From positions 1-56,403 of the forward strand of contig UCAU01000044.1 of assembly GCA_900470445.1 (NCBI GenBank): DNA of 56,403 bases. Reading direction: 5' to 3'. Source of the stretch: Hyphomicrobiales bacterium (GTDB taxonomy: Bacteria > Pseudomonadota > Alphaproteobacteria > Rhizobiales > Devosiaceae). The notes under the pieces were generated by a model. That model made no database searches, was not told the DNA's origin, and was given only the letters and a program-made list of their open reading frames with translations. How positions within the stretch are numbered: position 1 is the first letter of the stretch; every line of letters starts with the position of its first letter. This document shows positions 7,811 to 16,389 of this stretch, piece after piece. Position numbers and translations under genes: made by a program.

Positions 7811-8470
7811 ATGCGAATTCTGGTTGTCGAAGACGATACCAATCTTAATCGCCAGATCAAGGAAGCGCTGACCGAATCGGGTTATGCGGTCGATGTGGCC
7901 TTTGACGGCGAGGAAGGCCATTTCCTCGGCGATACCGAACCCTACGACGCCATTGTGTTGGATATCGGCCTGCCACGCATGGACGGGCTGAGCGTGCTCG
8001 AGGAATGGCGCCGGGCGGGCAAGACCACCCCGGTGCTGCTGCTGACGGCGCGCGATCGCTGGAGCGACAAGGTGCAGGGCATTGATGCCGGCGCCGACGA
8101 TTACGTTGCCAAACCCTTCCATATGGAAGAAGTGCTGGCGCGCCTCCGCGCGCTGGTGCGGCGGGCGGCGGGGCTGGCCTCCAACGAAATCGTTGCCGGC
8201 TCGGTGCGGCTGGATTCGCGCTCGGGCAAGGTGACGGTGGGCGGCCAATCGGTCAAACTCACCAGCCATGAATTGCGCCTGTTGAGCTATCTCATGCATC
8301 ACAAGGGCAAGGTAATCTCGCGGACCGAGCTGACCGAGCATCTTTACGATCAGGATTTCGACCGCGACAGCAACACGATCGAAGTGTTTGTCGGCCGGCT
8401 GCGCAAGAAGCTGCCGGAGGATTGCATCCAGACGGTCAGAGGCCTCGGCTATCAGATCGCCGAGGACTAG
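7811..8470 (+). CDS. feuP: OmpR/PhoP-family response regulator, FeuP-like
   Basis: A 219-residue regulator. The receiver domain (1-115) has acidic pocket E7-D9, phospho-acceptor Asp51 (VLDIGLP), Thr79 and Lys101 (YVAKPF). A winged-helix DNA-binding domain follows (about 125-218, with TSHELRLLSYLMHH, RDSNTIEVFVGRLRKKL and TVRGLGY). The gene begins 23 bases after the small secreted protein and ends three bases before the kinase start, so the three are one operon. FeuP activates cell-envelope functions, such as cyclic glucan export, in rhizobia. That role here is inferred. Confidence 0.75.
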   Translation: MRILVVEDDTNLNRQIKEALTESGYAVDVAFDGEEGHFLGDTEPYDAIVLDIGLPRMDGLSVLEEWRRAGKTTPVLLLTARDRWSDKVQGIDAGADDYVAKPFHMEEVLARLRALVRRAAGLASNEIVAGSVRLDSRSGKVTVGGQSVKLTSHELRLLSYLMHHKGKVISRTELTEHLYDQDFDRDSNTIEVFVGRLRKKLPEDCIQTVRGLGYQIAED

Positions 8471-8473
8471 CCA

Positions 8474-9865
8474 GTGCTGGGTGGCCTGATGCGCAAGGGC
8501 TCCATTGCGGCATCGCTGTTCTGGTTGTCGGCGGGATGGCTGATCCTGGCGCTGGTCGCCACTGGCTTCCTGCTGACCGACCTTTATTCGCGCGCGCTCG
8601 ACACTTCGCTATCGCAGACGCTGGAATTTCACGTCGAAAGCCTGACCGGCGCGCTGCTTGAGGCGGGCGATCCGGTGAGCCCGGAAATCGCGCTGACCGA
8701 CCCGCGGTTCGACCGGCCGCGCTCGGGCTGGTATTGGGCCATCCGCGACGCCAATGGCACGCTCTATAACCTATCGACCTCGGTGGTGGGCATCGACCTG
8801 CCGGTGGTTACCGGCCCGCCCGATGTGCTGGGCCGTCGCACGGCCGTGATGGACGACGTGTTTGGCACCCGCATGCGCGTGGTCGAGCGGGCGGTAACGG
8901 TGGCGCCAACCACCTACCAGATCGTGGTCACCGGCAATCTCAGCGAAATCCTTGAACTGGTGGACGATTTCCGCGGTCAGGCCTTTATCGTGCTCGGCGC
9001 AGTCTGCGTGATGCTGGCCGTGATGAGCTTCATCGTGGCCCGCTTCGCCTTGCGCCCGATTTCCCGGCTCAGCAAGGCCATCGAAAATGTCCGCTCCGGT
9101 GACACGGGCGTGGTGGCGGGCACCTATCCGCGCGAGATTGCGCCGCTAGCCGAGGAGGTCAACGAGCTGCTGCGCTCCAATGCGCAGATCATCGAGCGGG
9201 CGCGCAACCAGGTGGGCAACCTGGCCCATGGGCTGAAGACGCCGATCGCGGTGCTGCGCAATGAGGCGGGCGCCAAAAAGGGCGCGCTGGCCGATGTGGT
9301 GTTGGCCGAAAGCGACAAGATGAGCACCATGGTCGCGACTTATCTGGAGCGGGCGCGGCTGGCGGCGCGCACCTCGGTAGTCGGCAAGCGGGCCGACGCC
9401 ACCATGGTCATGCTGCGGTTGACCCGGGTCATGAGCAAGATCCATCCCGACGTGACGGTCGCCTTTCAGCGGCCGGATGCCTCGCTACCCTGGTTCCGGG
9501 GCGACGAGGCGGATCTGGAGGAAATGGCCGGCAATCTGCTCGACAATGCCTGCAAATGGTCCAAGGGGCAGGTGGGGGTGCGGCTGGACGCCGAGCGGGG
9601 CGATACGGGCACCATTCTGCTGATCCGTATTGACGACAACGGCGCCGGCCTAAGCGAGGAAGACGCCCAGAAAGTGTTGCGTCGCGGTGTCAGGCTGGAC
9701 GAGAAAACGCCGGGCAGCGGGCTGGGACTCGATATCGTCAAGGAATTGGTCGATGTCTATGGCGGCAGCCTAGAGCTGAAACGCTCGGCTTTGGGCGGTC
9801 TTCTGGTAGAATTGCGCTTGCCGACGGCCCGGCTGGGCTCAATGGCCAAACCGGTTGCAAGTTGA
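8474..9865 (+). CDS. feuQ: PhoQ-like sensor histidine kinase, FeuQ-like
   Basis: A 463-residue inner-membrane kinase. TM1 is at about 14-36 and TM2 at about 170-190, flanking a periplasmic sensor of about 130 residues that contains the DPRFDRPRSGWYWAI motif typical of the PhoQ/FeuQ sensor group. A HAMP linker (190-245) follows. The dimerisation box has His252 (GNLAHGLKTPIAVL), and the ATPase motifs are N (NLLDNACKWS), G1 (DDNGAG) and G2 (GSGLGLDIVKEL). The start is GTG three bases after feuP. An ATG five codons on is equally possible. It likely responds to the secreted small protein encoded upstream. Confidence 0.75.
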   Translation: MLGGLMRKGSIAASLFWLSAGWLILALVATGFLLTDLYSRALDTSLSQTLEFHVESLTGALLEAGDPVSPEIALTDPRFDRPRSGWYWAIRDANGTLYNLSTSVVGIDLPVVTGPPDVLGRRTAVMDDVFGTRMRVVERAVTVAPTTYQIVVTGNLSEILELVDDFRGQAFIVLGAVCVMLAVMSFIVARFALRPISRLSKAIENVRSGDTGVVAGTYPREIAPLAEEVNELLRSNAQIIERARNQVGNLAHGLKTPIAVLRNEAGAKKGALADVVLAESDKMSTMVATYLERARLAARTSVVGKRADATMVMLRLTRVMSKIHPDVTVAFQRPDASLPWFRGDEADLEEMAGNLLDNACKWSKGQVGVRLDAERGDTGTILLIRIDDNGAGLSEEDAQKVLRRGVRLDEKTPGSGLGLDIVKELVDVYGGSLELKRSALGGLLVELRLPTARLGSMAKPVAS

Positions 9866-9922
9866 CGCATTTTAGCCGCAATACATCAACAAGAGCCACT
9901 GACCGATAACGAGAACCAAGAC

Positions 9923-10405
9923 ATGAACCGTATCGCCCTTCTCGCCACACCGCTGTTTGCCTTGACCTTGGCCGCCTGCGCCAGCACGGCGCCGACTGCG
10001 CCGATCCAGCAGGCGCCGATCGTGGCAGCCCCGGCGATCGTGATGCCGAATGTGCCCACCCCGGCCCAGACCACCCAGCAGGCCCTGGCGACCACCAGCG
10101 TTGCCAATGGCTTTGTCGACTCGGCCGCCCTGGCCTCGATGACGGCAAAGGATTCCGCCGAAGCCAATAGCGCCCAGTTCTATGCGCTGCAGTTCGGCCG
10201 CCCCGGCGCACCGCGCCAGTGGGCTGGCGACAAGGGCACGACCGGCTCGGTCTCGGTGGGCCCCTATGTCCGCGTGAACAATCTCGATTGCCGCGACTTT
10301 ACCCACTCGGTGAAGGTCAACGGCCAGGACTTCACCAAGAAGGGCACCGCCTGCCGCGAACAGAACGGCAATTGGGCCGTGGTGCCGGGCTCCGGCGCCG
10401 CCTGA
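9923..10405 (+). CDS. Putative outer-membrane lipoprotein (surface-antigen-like)
   Basis: A 160-residue protein with a lipoprotein signal: basic start (MNR), hydrophobic run, and lipobox LAAC with the modified Cys at residue 19. The next 60 residues are low in complexity and rich in Pro, Ala and Thr, a typical tether. The C-terminal part (VGPYVRVNNLDCRDFTHSV, then VNGQDFTKKGTACREQNGNW) matches the pattern seen at the end of rickettsial 17-kDa-type surface antigens: two cysteines and a terminal GNWAVV strand. It stands alone, 57 bases after feuQ. Its function is unknown beyond an envelope location. Confidence 0.65.
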   Translation: MNRIALLATPLFALTLAACASTAPTAPIQQAPIVAAPAIVMPNVPTPAQTTQQALATTSVANGFVDSAALASMTAKDSAEANSAQFYALQFGRPGAPRQWAGDKGTTGSVSVGPYVRVNNLDCRDFTHSVKVNGQDFTKKGTACREQNGNWAVVPGSGAA

Positions 10406-10494
10406 TCGATCTGCTGATCGCAGTGGGCAGGTAAGGATTGTTTACCAAGCCACGATAGGGTTTGGGGAGATTTGCTTCCCAAACCGACCGCGTG

Positions 10495-11670
10495 ATGTCC
10501 CAAGCCACCAACCACCCCGCTGATGCCGCCGAACCGCGCCAGGCTGCGCGTGGCGATGGCTCGTCCCCGCCGTTTGCCGGGTTGATCGATGCGGTGATTG
10601 TGGACGACCCCGTGGTGTTTCCCTTTCCGGGCTCGGTGGCGCGCAGCCAGGCCGCGGCGGTGTGGACCTGGGTCAATCGCGATCTCTGCGGGGATATCGA
10701 TATCGCCGACCTCGACGCTGCCATGCCGCAAGTGCTGGCGCGCATGCGGGACGCCGTGGCGGGTGCTGATGCCGATTTCGACTCGGGCCGTCGCCTGCGC
10801 GCCGCGCTGGGTAATGACGAGGCGCGTGCTGCCCTGCCGGTCATCATGGGAGCGCTGCGTAATCGCGCCGTGCTCGACAAGGCGCAGGCCTTTGGCCGCG
10901 CCGTCAATACCATTGCCGACGAGACGGCGCTGAGCACGGCCATCCATTCCATGCCCTTGCAGGATCCGCCACTGGCGGCGCTGCTGTTTCATGCGGCAAT
11001 GGGGCAGATCACCAATCCGACTCGGGTTGTTGGCGCGATCATTCGCCTGTCGGGCAATTCCAATGAGGGCACGGTAGCGCGGGCCGGCTTCGGGCCGGTG
11101 ATCGACGCCATTCTGGCCCATGCGCAGAACCAGCTCCATCTGCTGCAGCCCACGGGGCCGTTCTCCGATATCGACCTGATGTGCCGGGCGCTGGACCGTT
11201 TTCACCGGCTGATCCGGGCGCTGACCGGCAATATCGAATTCGCGCGCGGCAGCCGCTGGTCGATGGTGCTGTCGACCCTGACCAAGCAAATCTCCGACCG
11301 TGTCGAGCCGCGGCTCAAGGATGTGGTGCCCGATATCAACCAGGCGCTGCGCAAGCCGCGCGAGGGTGCCGACCGGCTGGATAATGACCGGCTGCTGGCG
11401 GCGCTGAACGGGATTTATCTGCTCTCGGCGATCCGCGATTGCCGCGATAGCCTGGCGCTCAACGCGCTGTTCGACCAAGCCTGGAGCCAATCGGGACAGA
11501 CGCTGGAAATGCATCTGCAGCGCAATCTCGAATTGCTGCGGCAGAACCCGGCTGATGCCATTGTCGGCACGCGGATGGAAGCGGGCATCAAGATGGCCGA
11601 GATCCGGTTCAACCCCGAATATGCCGAAACACTCCGCCGCGCCCGCGCTGCGGCCGAGCGGCGGGGCTAA
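10495..11670 (+). CDS. Conserved hypothetical protein, all-helical, cytoplasmic
   Basis: A 391-residue protein I do not recognise. There is no signal peptide, no long hydrophobic segment and no nucleotide-binding motif. The first 50 residues are low-complexity. Segments such as FPFPGSVARSQAAAVWTWVNRDL and the long helix-forming stretch around GRRLRAALGNDEARAALPVI look conserved. ATG at 10495 is preferred over the TTG 33 bases upstream. The codon use matches its neighbours, so there is no sign of recent transfer. It ends convergently with the FAD-oxidoreductase gene, with the stop codons almost touching. Confidence 0.55.
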   Translation: MSQATNHPADAAEPRQAARGDGSSPPFAGLIDAVIVDDPVVFPFPGSVARSQAAAVWTWVNRDLCGDIDIADLDAAMPQVLARMRDAVAGADADFDSGRRLRAALGNDEARAALPVIMGALRNRAVLDKAQAFGRAVNTIADETALSTAIHSMPLQDPPLAALLFHAAMGQITNPTRVVGAIIRLSGNSNEGTVARAGFGPVIDAILAHAQNQLHLLQPTGPFSDIDLMCRALDRFHRLIRALTGNIEFARGSRWSMVLSTLTKQISDRVEPRLKDVVPDINQALRKPREGADRLDNDRLLAALNGIYLLSAIRDCRDSLALNALFDQAWSQSGQTLEMHLQRNLELLRQNPADAIVGTRMEAGIKMAEIRFNPEYAETLRRARAAAERRG

Positions 11671-13637
11671 GCCACTTCCTCCACATAGGGCGACACCAAC
11701 CGGATCGCGATGGCGCGGCCGTGGTCGCGTAGCGAGAGCGTTTGCGGCGCTTGCCTAGTAACGAGGGCGACGGCGCATTTGTCGGTGGTGCGCAGGATGA
11801 CGCCGATGGCATGTTGCGGATTGTTGTCGCTGGAAGAACGGTGGATGAGGCTGCCGGGCGAGAGCATGCGCACTTCGATCGGCGCGACCAGCCAGAGTTC
11901 GGCATCGTCGCCAAATCGGCCCGCGAGGAAGGCTGGGACGAGGAGGGGCGGCCTAATCGGCTGAGGCCGTGGGGCGGCGTTGGTGCCGATGACCACCATG
12001 CCGACGCGCTCTTGAGCGATAATGCCGGCACTATCGGCAGGGATGACGCCCAGTTGCACACCCGCGGCTATGGCTGCGATATCCAGGGGTTGCGGCGTGT
12101 CGGTTAGCGACCAGAGGCGCGGCTTTTTGCGCCAGGATAGGCGGGCTTTGGTCGGCGTCTGCGGACGTTCGATCAGCCGCGCTCCGCCGTCGAGCATGGC
12201 CGGTGCTGCCACTTCGGGCGTGACGGGTCCGATCGGGCAGGGGGCGTCCGGCGTTTCGTGGATCGCGTCGATGATGACTTCGTGCACCGGCTTGCGGTCA
12301 CGGCCCAGCAACATGTCCACCGCGTCGGCGCCGCTATCGATAGCGGCGTGGCGGCTGAGATAGCCGGCCGCTGAACCGGCAAGGGCGACGCCGCTGGGGC
12401 CGTTCAGCGGTTCAAGCCGGTTGGTTTGGGCGTTCCAGTGGCTGTGCCCGCCGGCCATGTGCCAGAGCGTGAGATCGGGCTGCCAGCCGCCGCAGACGAT
12501 CAGGCGGTCGGCGGTGAACTGCGCGTCTGGTGTGGTCTGTCGCCCGGCGGACAGGTGCGACGTCAGGGTGATGCCCCGGCCTTTGTTTGTGGTCGCCGAT
12601 GCGGGCAGAAAACCCGGCGCCATGGTGATGCCATAGGCTTTGGCGAACTCGATGAAGCGCGATTGCGGCTGTGGACGGGCGTCGAGAATGCGCGTCACGG
12701 AAACGCCGGCATCGCTGGCCAGCATAGCAAGGCGATAGGCCGGGCTGCTGGCGGTGGCGATCACAGCACTCTGGCCCGGCCACACGCCATAGCGGCTGGC
12801 CAGCTCGAAGGTTTCGAGCGCGCCCATGACGCCGGGCAGGCGATTGCCGGGGAAGATGGGCAGGCGCTCGATGGCGCCGGTTGCGAGGACAATGCACGGC
12901 GCGTGGATCAGGACGGCACGGCCTTCGGCGGCGTCGACGATATGGGTGCGAACGAGGCCCGGTCGCAGCGCGGTGACTTCAGCGCCGAGTTGGACGGCGA
13001 TGCCTGCTTTGGTGACAGCGGAGGACAGGCGCTCAATGCTCTGATCGGGCGTTTCTTCGCCGTCCTGCGTGCCGAACAGACGCGAATGGCCGCCCAGCAC
13101 CGACGAGGCTTCGATCAACATGACCGAGAGGCCGGCTTTGTTCCCCGCCAGTGCCGCCGCCATCCCGGCAACGCCGCCGCCGACCACGACGAGGTCGTAC
13201 TCCAGCTCTGCTGCGATGGGGCTATCGAGCCAGGGCTGGGCGAGGCTTTGCCCGCCATCGAGCTTGAGGCCGAGCGAGCGCGCGGGGCGGAGGATGCGGC
13301 CGAGCAGGCCATGCCGCTGGGCTGGATCGGCGACGGTGAGATAGTCCGCGCCTTCGGTGACAGATACCCGGGCCATGGGAAGGGCGCGTTGCGCTTCGCC
13401 CGCCCGGCGCGCGGGAATGATGGGCGGAGCGAAGCGGGCGCTGAGCGCCATGGGCCAGCCGCCGCGTTGGCCGACTGTGTCGATACCCGCTGCCAGCGCG
13501 GCGCTGAGCACGCTATCGCTGGCAAAGGCCTCGATGATCCTGCCGTCGAGCCGGAATTTGAGCGGCTTGCTGCGGTCGATGAGGCTGCCGGAAAATTGGT
13601 GTGTGGCTGCTGCCAATCGATTGGGCTGGCCGGTCAT
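11667..13637 (-). CDS. Sarcosine oxidase alpha-like FAD oxidoreductase lacking most of the GcvT domain
   Basis: A 656-residue protein. Residues 1-120 are a SoxA-type N-terminal domain (KFRLDGRIIEAFASDSVLSAAL) with no Fe-S cysteines. A Rossmann FAD/NAD domain follows: LVVVGGGVAGMAAAL near 150, IVLATGAIERLPIFPGNRLPGV, then CGGWQPDLTL and a GSAAGYLSRHAAIDSG site. In the heterotetrameric family a folate-binding GcvT domain of about 370 residues follows the RPPL..AFLAGR segment. Here only about 80 residues remain, resembling the terminal barrel. The start is ATG in an ATGA overlap with the upstream partner. Substrate unknown. It may be an amine or imino-acid dehydrogenase that does not use folate. 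Confidence 0.65.
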   Translation of the reverse strand: MTGQPNRLAAATHQFSGSLIDRSKPLKFRLDGRIIEAFASDSVLSAALAAGIDTVGQRGGWPMALSARFAPPIIPARRAGEAQRALPMARVSVTEGADYLTVADPAQRHGLLGRILRPARSLGLKLDGGQSLAQPWLDSPIAAELEYDLVVVGGGVAGMAAALAGNKAGLSVMLIEASSVLGGHSRLFGTQDGEETPDQSIERLSSAVTKAGIAVQLGAEVTALRPGLVRTHIVDAAEGRAVLIHAPCIVLATGAIERLPIFPGNRLPGVMGALETFELASRYGVWPGQSAVIATASSPAYRLAMLASDAGVSVTRILDARPQPQSRFIEFAKAYGITMAPGFLPASATTNKGRGITLTSHLSAGRQTTPDAQFTADRLIVCGGWQPDLTLWHMAGGHSHWNAQTNRLEPLNGPSGVALAGSAAGYLSRHAAIDSGADAVDMLLGRDRKPVHEVIIDAIHETPDAPCPIGPVTPEVAAPAMLDGGARLIERPQTPTKARLSWRKKPRLWSLTDTPQPLDIAAIAAGVQLGVIPADSAGIIAQERVGMVVIGTNAAPRPQPIRPPLLVPAFLAGRFGDDAELWLVAPIEVRMLSPGSLIHRSSSDNNPQHAIGVILRTTDKCAVALVTRQAPQTLSLRDHGRAIAIRLVSPYVEEVA

Positions 13638-14704
13638 GGCATTGCCTCCAGCGGTGCGGCATATTCCGCAACCGGCGAGGCTTGGGCTGAGCGGGTAACC
13701 AGCCGGGCTGCCAGCCAACGATTTTCGTCTTCCGTTGCAACGCCTGCCAGCCAGCGGGCGAGGGCGGGCGCAAAGAACAGGCCGCTTGGCCCGAAGCCGG
13801 CCAGTACATCGGGGCCGCTACCATTGATCCGGCCGGCGGCGGGGGCGCCGTCGCGTGTGGCGAGGCTCTCATATTGCGATTGGCCGGCGCGGTGCACCAC
13901 GCCGCCGAGTAGCGCGCTGACCTCGCCAAGCACATGATCCATCGGCCCGGGGCCAAAGGCTGCGATGCCGCTTTCGGGGCGCTGCCAGAGGGTGAGCCCG
14001 CTATCGATTTCGAGCATGACCGGCGCGGCGATCCGCCTGGTCGGCTCGGTGAGGATGGTCGTGGCGGGCCGGCGCAGCAGCAAAGCAGGCCAGCGTTCGG
14101 CGGGCAGGTGGCGAAGGAGCGCCGCATCGTCGGCCAGCACGCATTGTGTCGCGGAGATGCCAGTTTCACCGGCGCCAATTTCCCCGCTGCCATCGGCGCG
14201 GACCATGACGTCGCTGCGCGGATCGAGTAGGTGCACGCCTTGCTGCAGCATCCAGCGATCGAGCGCCGGTTCGACTACGGCGCGGTGGATGATGGTGGCG
14301 TCGCGAAACACCACACCCTCGCGGCCCTTGGCCATGGCGTTGGGCGGCAGTTTTTCGACGGCGAGGCCAAAGCCCTCGGCCATGTGCCGGATATGGGCGA
14401 GTGCCTGTTGCCCCTCCGTGCTGTCGGCAAACAGCACCGGATCAAGACGGCTCCAGCTGGTGCGACCGCCGATTCGCGTGATGAGCTTTTGCACCTTGGG
14501 CTGCGCTGCCCGCAGCAGGGCCCAGCTGTCCGGCCGGGTCAGCGGCGCGATCGACAGATCGAGATCGCGCGGCAGGCGGAAACCGGATTGGCTTTCCCCG
14601 ACAAAAACCACCGATTTGCCATGCTTTCCGGCGAGCAGCCCAGCGATTAGCCGCGCTTGCGGGCTGCTGCCCAGAATGGCGAAATCGGCTTGGATCTGGC
14701 TCAT
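13634..14704 (-). CDS. DAO-like FAD oxidoreductase, degenerate sarcosine oxidase beta-like partner
   Basis: A 356-residue protein in an operon with the alpha-like gene (4-base overlap). It has the outline of the DAO/SoxB fold: an N-terminal Rossmann start (ADFAILGSSPQARLIAGLLA), a middle substrate region and a C-terminal GFGPSGLFFAPALARWLAG motif that packs on FAD. The dinucleotide fingerprint, normally GxGxxG, reads GSSPQA, so FAD binding may be weakened or changed. Family members are usually near 400 residues. Together the two genes look like a divergent or decaying amine-oxidising complex. Which of these holds cannot be told from sequence alone. Confidence 0.55.
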   Translation of the reverse strand: MSQIQADFAILGSSPQARLIAGLLAGKHGKSVVFVGESQSGFRLPRDLDLSIAPLTRPDSWALLRAAQPKVQKLITRIGGRTSWSRLDPVLFADSTEGQQALAHIRHMAEGFGLAVEKLPPNAMAKGREGVVFRDATIIHRAVVEPALDRWMLQQGVHLLDPRSDVMVRADGSGEIGAGETGISATQCVLADDAALLRHLPAERWPALLLRRPATTILTEPTRRIAAPVMLEIDSGLTLWQRPESGIAAFGPGPMDHVLGEVSALLGGVVHRAGQSQYESLATRDGAPAAGRINGSGPDVLAGFGPSGLFFAPALARWLAGVATEDENRWLAARLVTRSAQASPVAEYAAPLEAMP

Positions 14705-14830
14705 GCCGACGGGTGCCAGGCCTGTGGCAATGCGTCCGGCTCAATGATGTGTGTGAGGGTAGCTTTTCGCTGTATTCGGCCTATAGATGGCGCGTTCTTG
14801 CCGCTGGGCGGCGTCAAGCATTTGGGATCC

Positions 14831-15916
14831 ATGCTGTTCTGGTTCATCGCCATTGCCGTTACCGCCATAGCCTGCGCCGCACTTTTTTACGCGGCGGGTG
14901 GACGCGCGGTCAACGTGAGCGCTCCGGAAACGGGGGATAGCAACAGCCATTTTCGTCTGGTGCTCGCCGGAATCGATGCGGACCTGGCCGCCGGCAAGCT
15001 GGGCGAGGCTGAAGCCAATGCCGCCAGAAGCGAATTGGCGCGCGAAATTATCCGGCTCAAGGCGGAAGCCAGCAAGACCATCGCCGCTGGTGACCTGGGG
15101 CGCACGCCGCTTCTGGTGGGGCTGGCCGGCATCGCCATCCTGGCCTTTGCCATCTATGCCGCGCTGGGCAATCCGAACCTGCCCAGCCAACCCTTGGCCG
15201 GCCGCACCGAGATTGCCACCCAATCGCTTGATCTTGGAACGGCCGTGGCCCGCATCGAGCAGCAATTGGCTGCCAAGCCCGATGACGTACGCGGCTGGGC
15301 GGTGATCGCCCCCGCCTATACCGAAATGGGCCGCTTTGCCGACGCGGCAAGGGCCTATCGCCGGGTCATCGAATTGAGCGGCCCCACGCCGAAACTGCAG
15401 ACCAGCCTGGCCGAAGCGCTGCTGCTCGACTCCAATGGTGCGGGCTCGGACGAAGCCATGACCTTGCTGCGTGCAGCGTCGGTCAGTGATCCCAGCGATC
15501 CGCTGCCGCGGCTTTATCTGGCGGCAGAGCTAACCCGCACCGGGCAATATGACGAGGCGGCCACGGCCTGGCAGGGTGCATTGGCGCTATCCCAGGGGAC
15601 CGAGCCCTGGCTGGCCGCTGCGCAGCAGGGGCTGGCCGTTGCCCAGAATGATGGCGCACCCGCGGGGCCCAGTCCCGGCGAATCCCAGATGATCGCCCAG
15701 ATGGTGGGCGGACTGGCCGATCGGCTGGCCTCGCAAGGCGGTTCGGTCGAGGAATGGACGCAATTGGTGCGCGCCTATCTCGTGCTTGGCGACAAGGCGC
15801 AGGCCCAGATGGCCTATGACGATGCCGTCGTGGCCTATCCAAAGGCATTCGATCGTGGTGAACTGGATTCCATCGCGCTCAATGCCGGACTGACCCTGAA
15901 TGGAGCGACCCCATGA
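14831..15916 (+). CDS. ccmI: Cytochrome c maturation protein CcmI (CycH)
   Basis: A 361-residue apocytochrome c chaperone of the System I pathway. Two N-terminal membrane helices (about 2-22 and 93-113) flank a cytoplasmic loop with a leucine/alanine-rich coiled segment. The periplasmic C-terminal part carries TPR-like repeats (VRGWAVIAPAYTEMGRFADA, PLPRLYLAAELTRTGQYDEA). MLFWFIAI is the typical start, so the longer upstream frame was rejected. It is the first gene of a ccmI-ccmE-ccmF-ccmH operon and overlaps ccmE by four bases. Confidence 0.9.
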   Translation: MLFWFIAIAVTAIACAALFYAAGGRAVNVSAPETGDSNSHFRLVLAGIDADLAAGKLGEAEANAARSELAREIIRLKAEASKTIAAGDLGRTPLLVGLAGIAILAFAIYAALGNPNLPSQPLAGRTEIATQSLDLGTAVARIEQQLAAKPDDVRGWAVIAPAYTEMGRFADAARAYRRVIELSGPTPKLQTSLAEALLLDSNGAGSDEAMTLLRAASVSDPSDPLPRLYLAAELTRTGQYDEAATAWQGALALSQGTEPWLAAAQQGLAVAQNDGAPAGPSPGESQMIAQMVGGLADRLASQGGSVEEWTQLVRAYLVLGDKAQAQMAYDDAVVAYPKAFDRGELDSIALNAGLTLNGATP

Positions 15917-16389
15917 GCATGCCTGCCGCCATCCGCAAAAAGGGCTGGTCGCGCAAGCAGAAGCGGCTCGCTGTTATCGCCGGGCTCGCTGTGGTCGTGG
16001 CGCTGGCGACCACACTGGTGCTGGTGGCACTGCGTGACCAGATCGTATTTTTTTATTCCCCCTCCGATGTCATCGCGCGCGATGTTGCGCCGGGCCATCC
16101 CATCCGGCTAGGCGGCATGGTCAAGGACGGCACCTGGAGCCGCAGCGGGCAGGACAATACCTTCACCGTCACCGATGGTGGGCATGACATTGTCGCGCAC
16201 TATACCGGCATCCTGCCCGATCTGTTCCGCGAGGGGCAGGGCGTGGTGGCCGAAGGCAGCATGACGCCCGAGGGCGGCTTTACCGCCACCAATGTGCTGG
16301 CCAAGCATGATGAGAATTACATTCCCAAGGAAGTCGTCGAGGCGCTGAAGGCGCAGGGCGAATGGCGGCCGGAGGCGACTGGCAACTGA
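15913..16389 (+). CDS. ccmE: Heme chaperone CcmE (CycJ)
   Basis: A 158-residue membrane-anchored periplasmic chaperone that binds heme covalently and passes it to CcmF/CcmH. It has a basic N terminus (RKKGWSRKQKRL), one membrane helix (about 22-42) and the OB-fold body. The key VLAKHDENYIP motif supplies the heme-binding His and following Tyr. The length is normal for the family. The ATG overlaps the ccmI stop (ATGA), and its own TGA overlaps the ccmF ATG, indicating tight translational coupling. Confidence 0.95.
   Translation: MSMPAAIRKKGWSRKQKRLAVIAGLAVVVALATTLVLVALRDQIVFFYSPSDVIARDVAPGHPIRLGGMVKDGTWSRSGQDNTFTVTDGGHDIVAHYTGILPDLFREGQGVVAEGSMTPEGGFTATNVLAKHDENYIPKEVVEALKAQGEWRPEATGN

Noticed and set aside
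11760..11964. Possible alternative gene on the plus strand after the hypothetical protein gene
   Set aside because: It lies inside the well-supported oxidoreductase gene and has no motif of its own.
12426..13937. 503-codon plus-strand frame opposite the alpha-like oxidoreductase
   Set aside because: Antisense shadow. The minus strand carries conserved FAD-binding motifs and operon overlaps.
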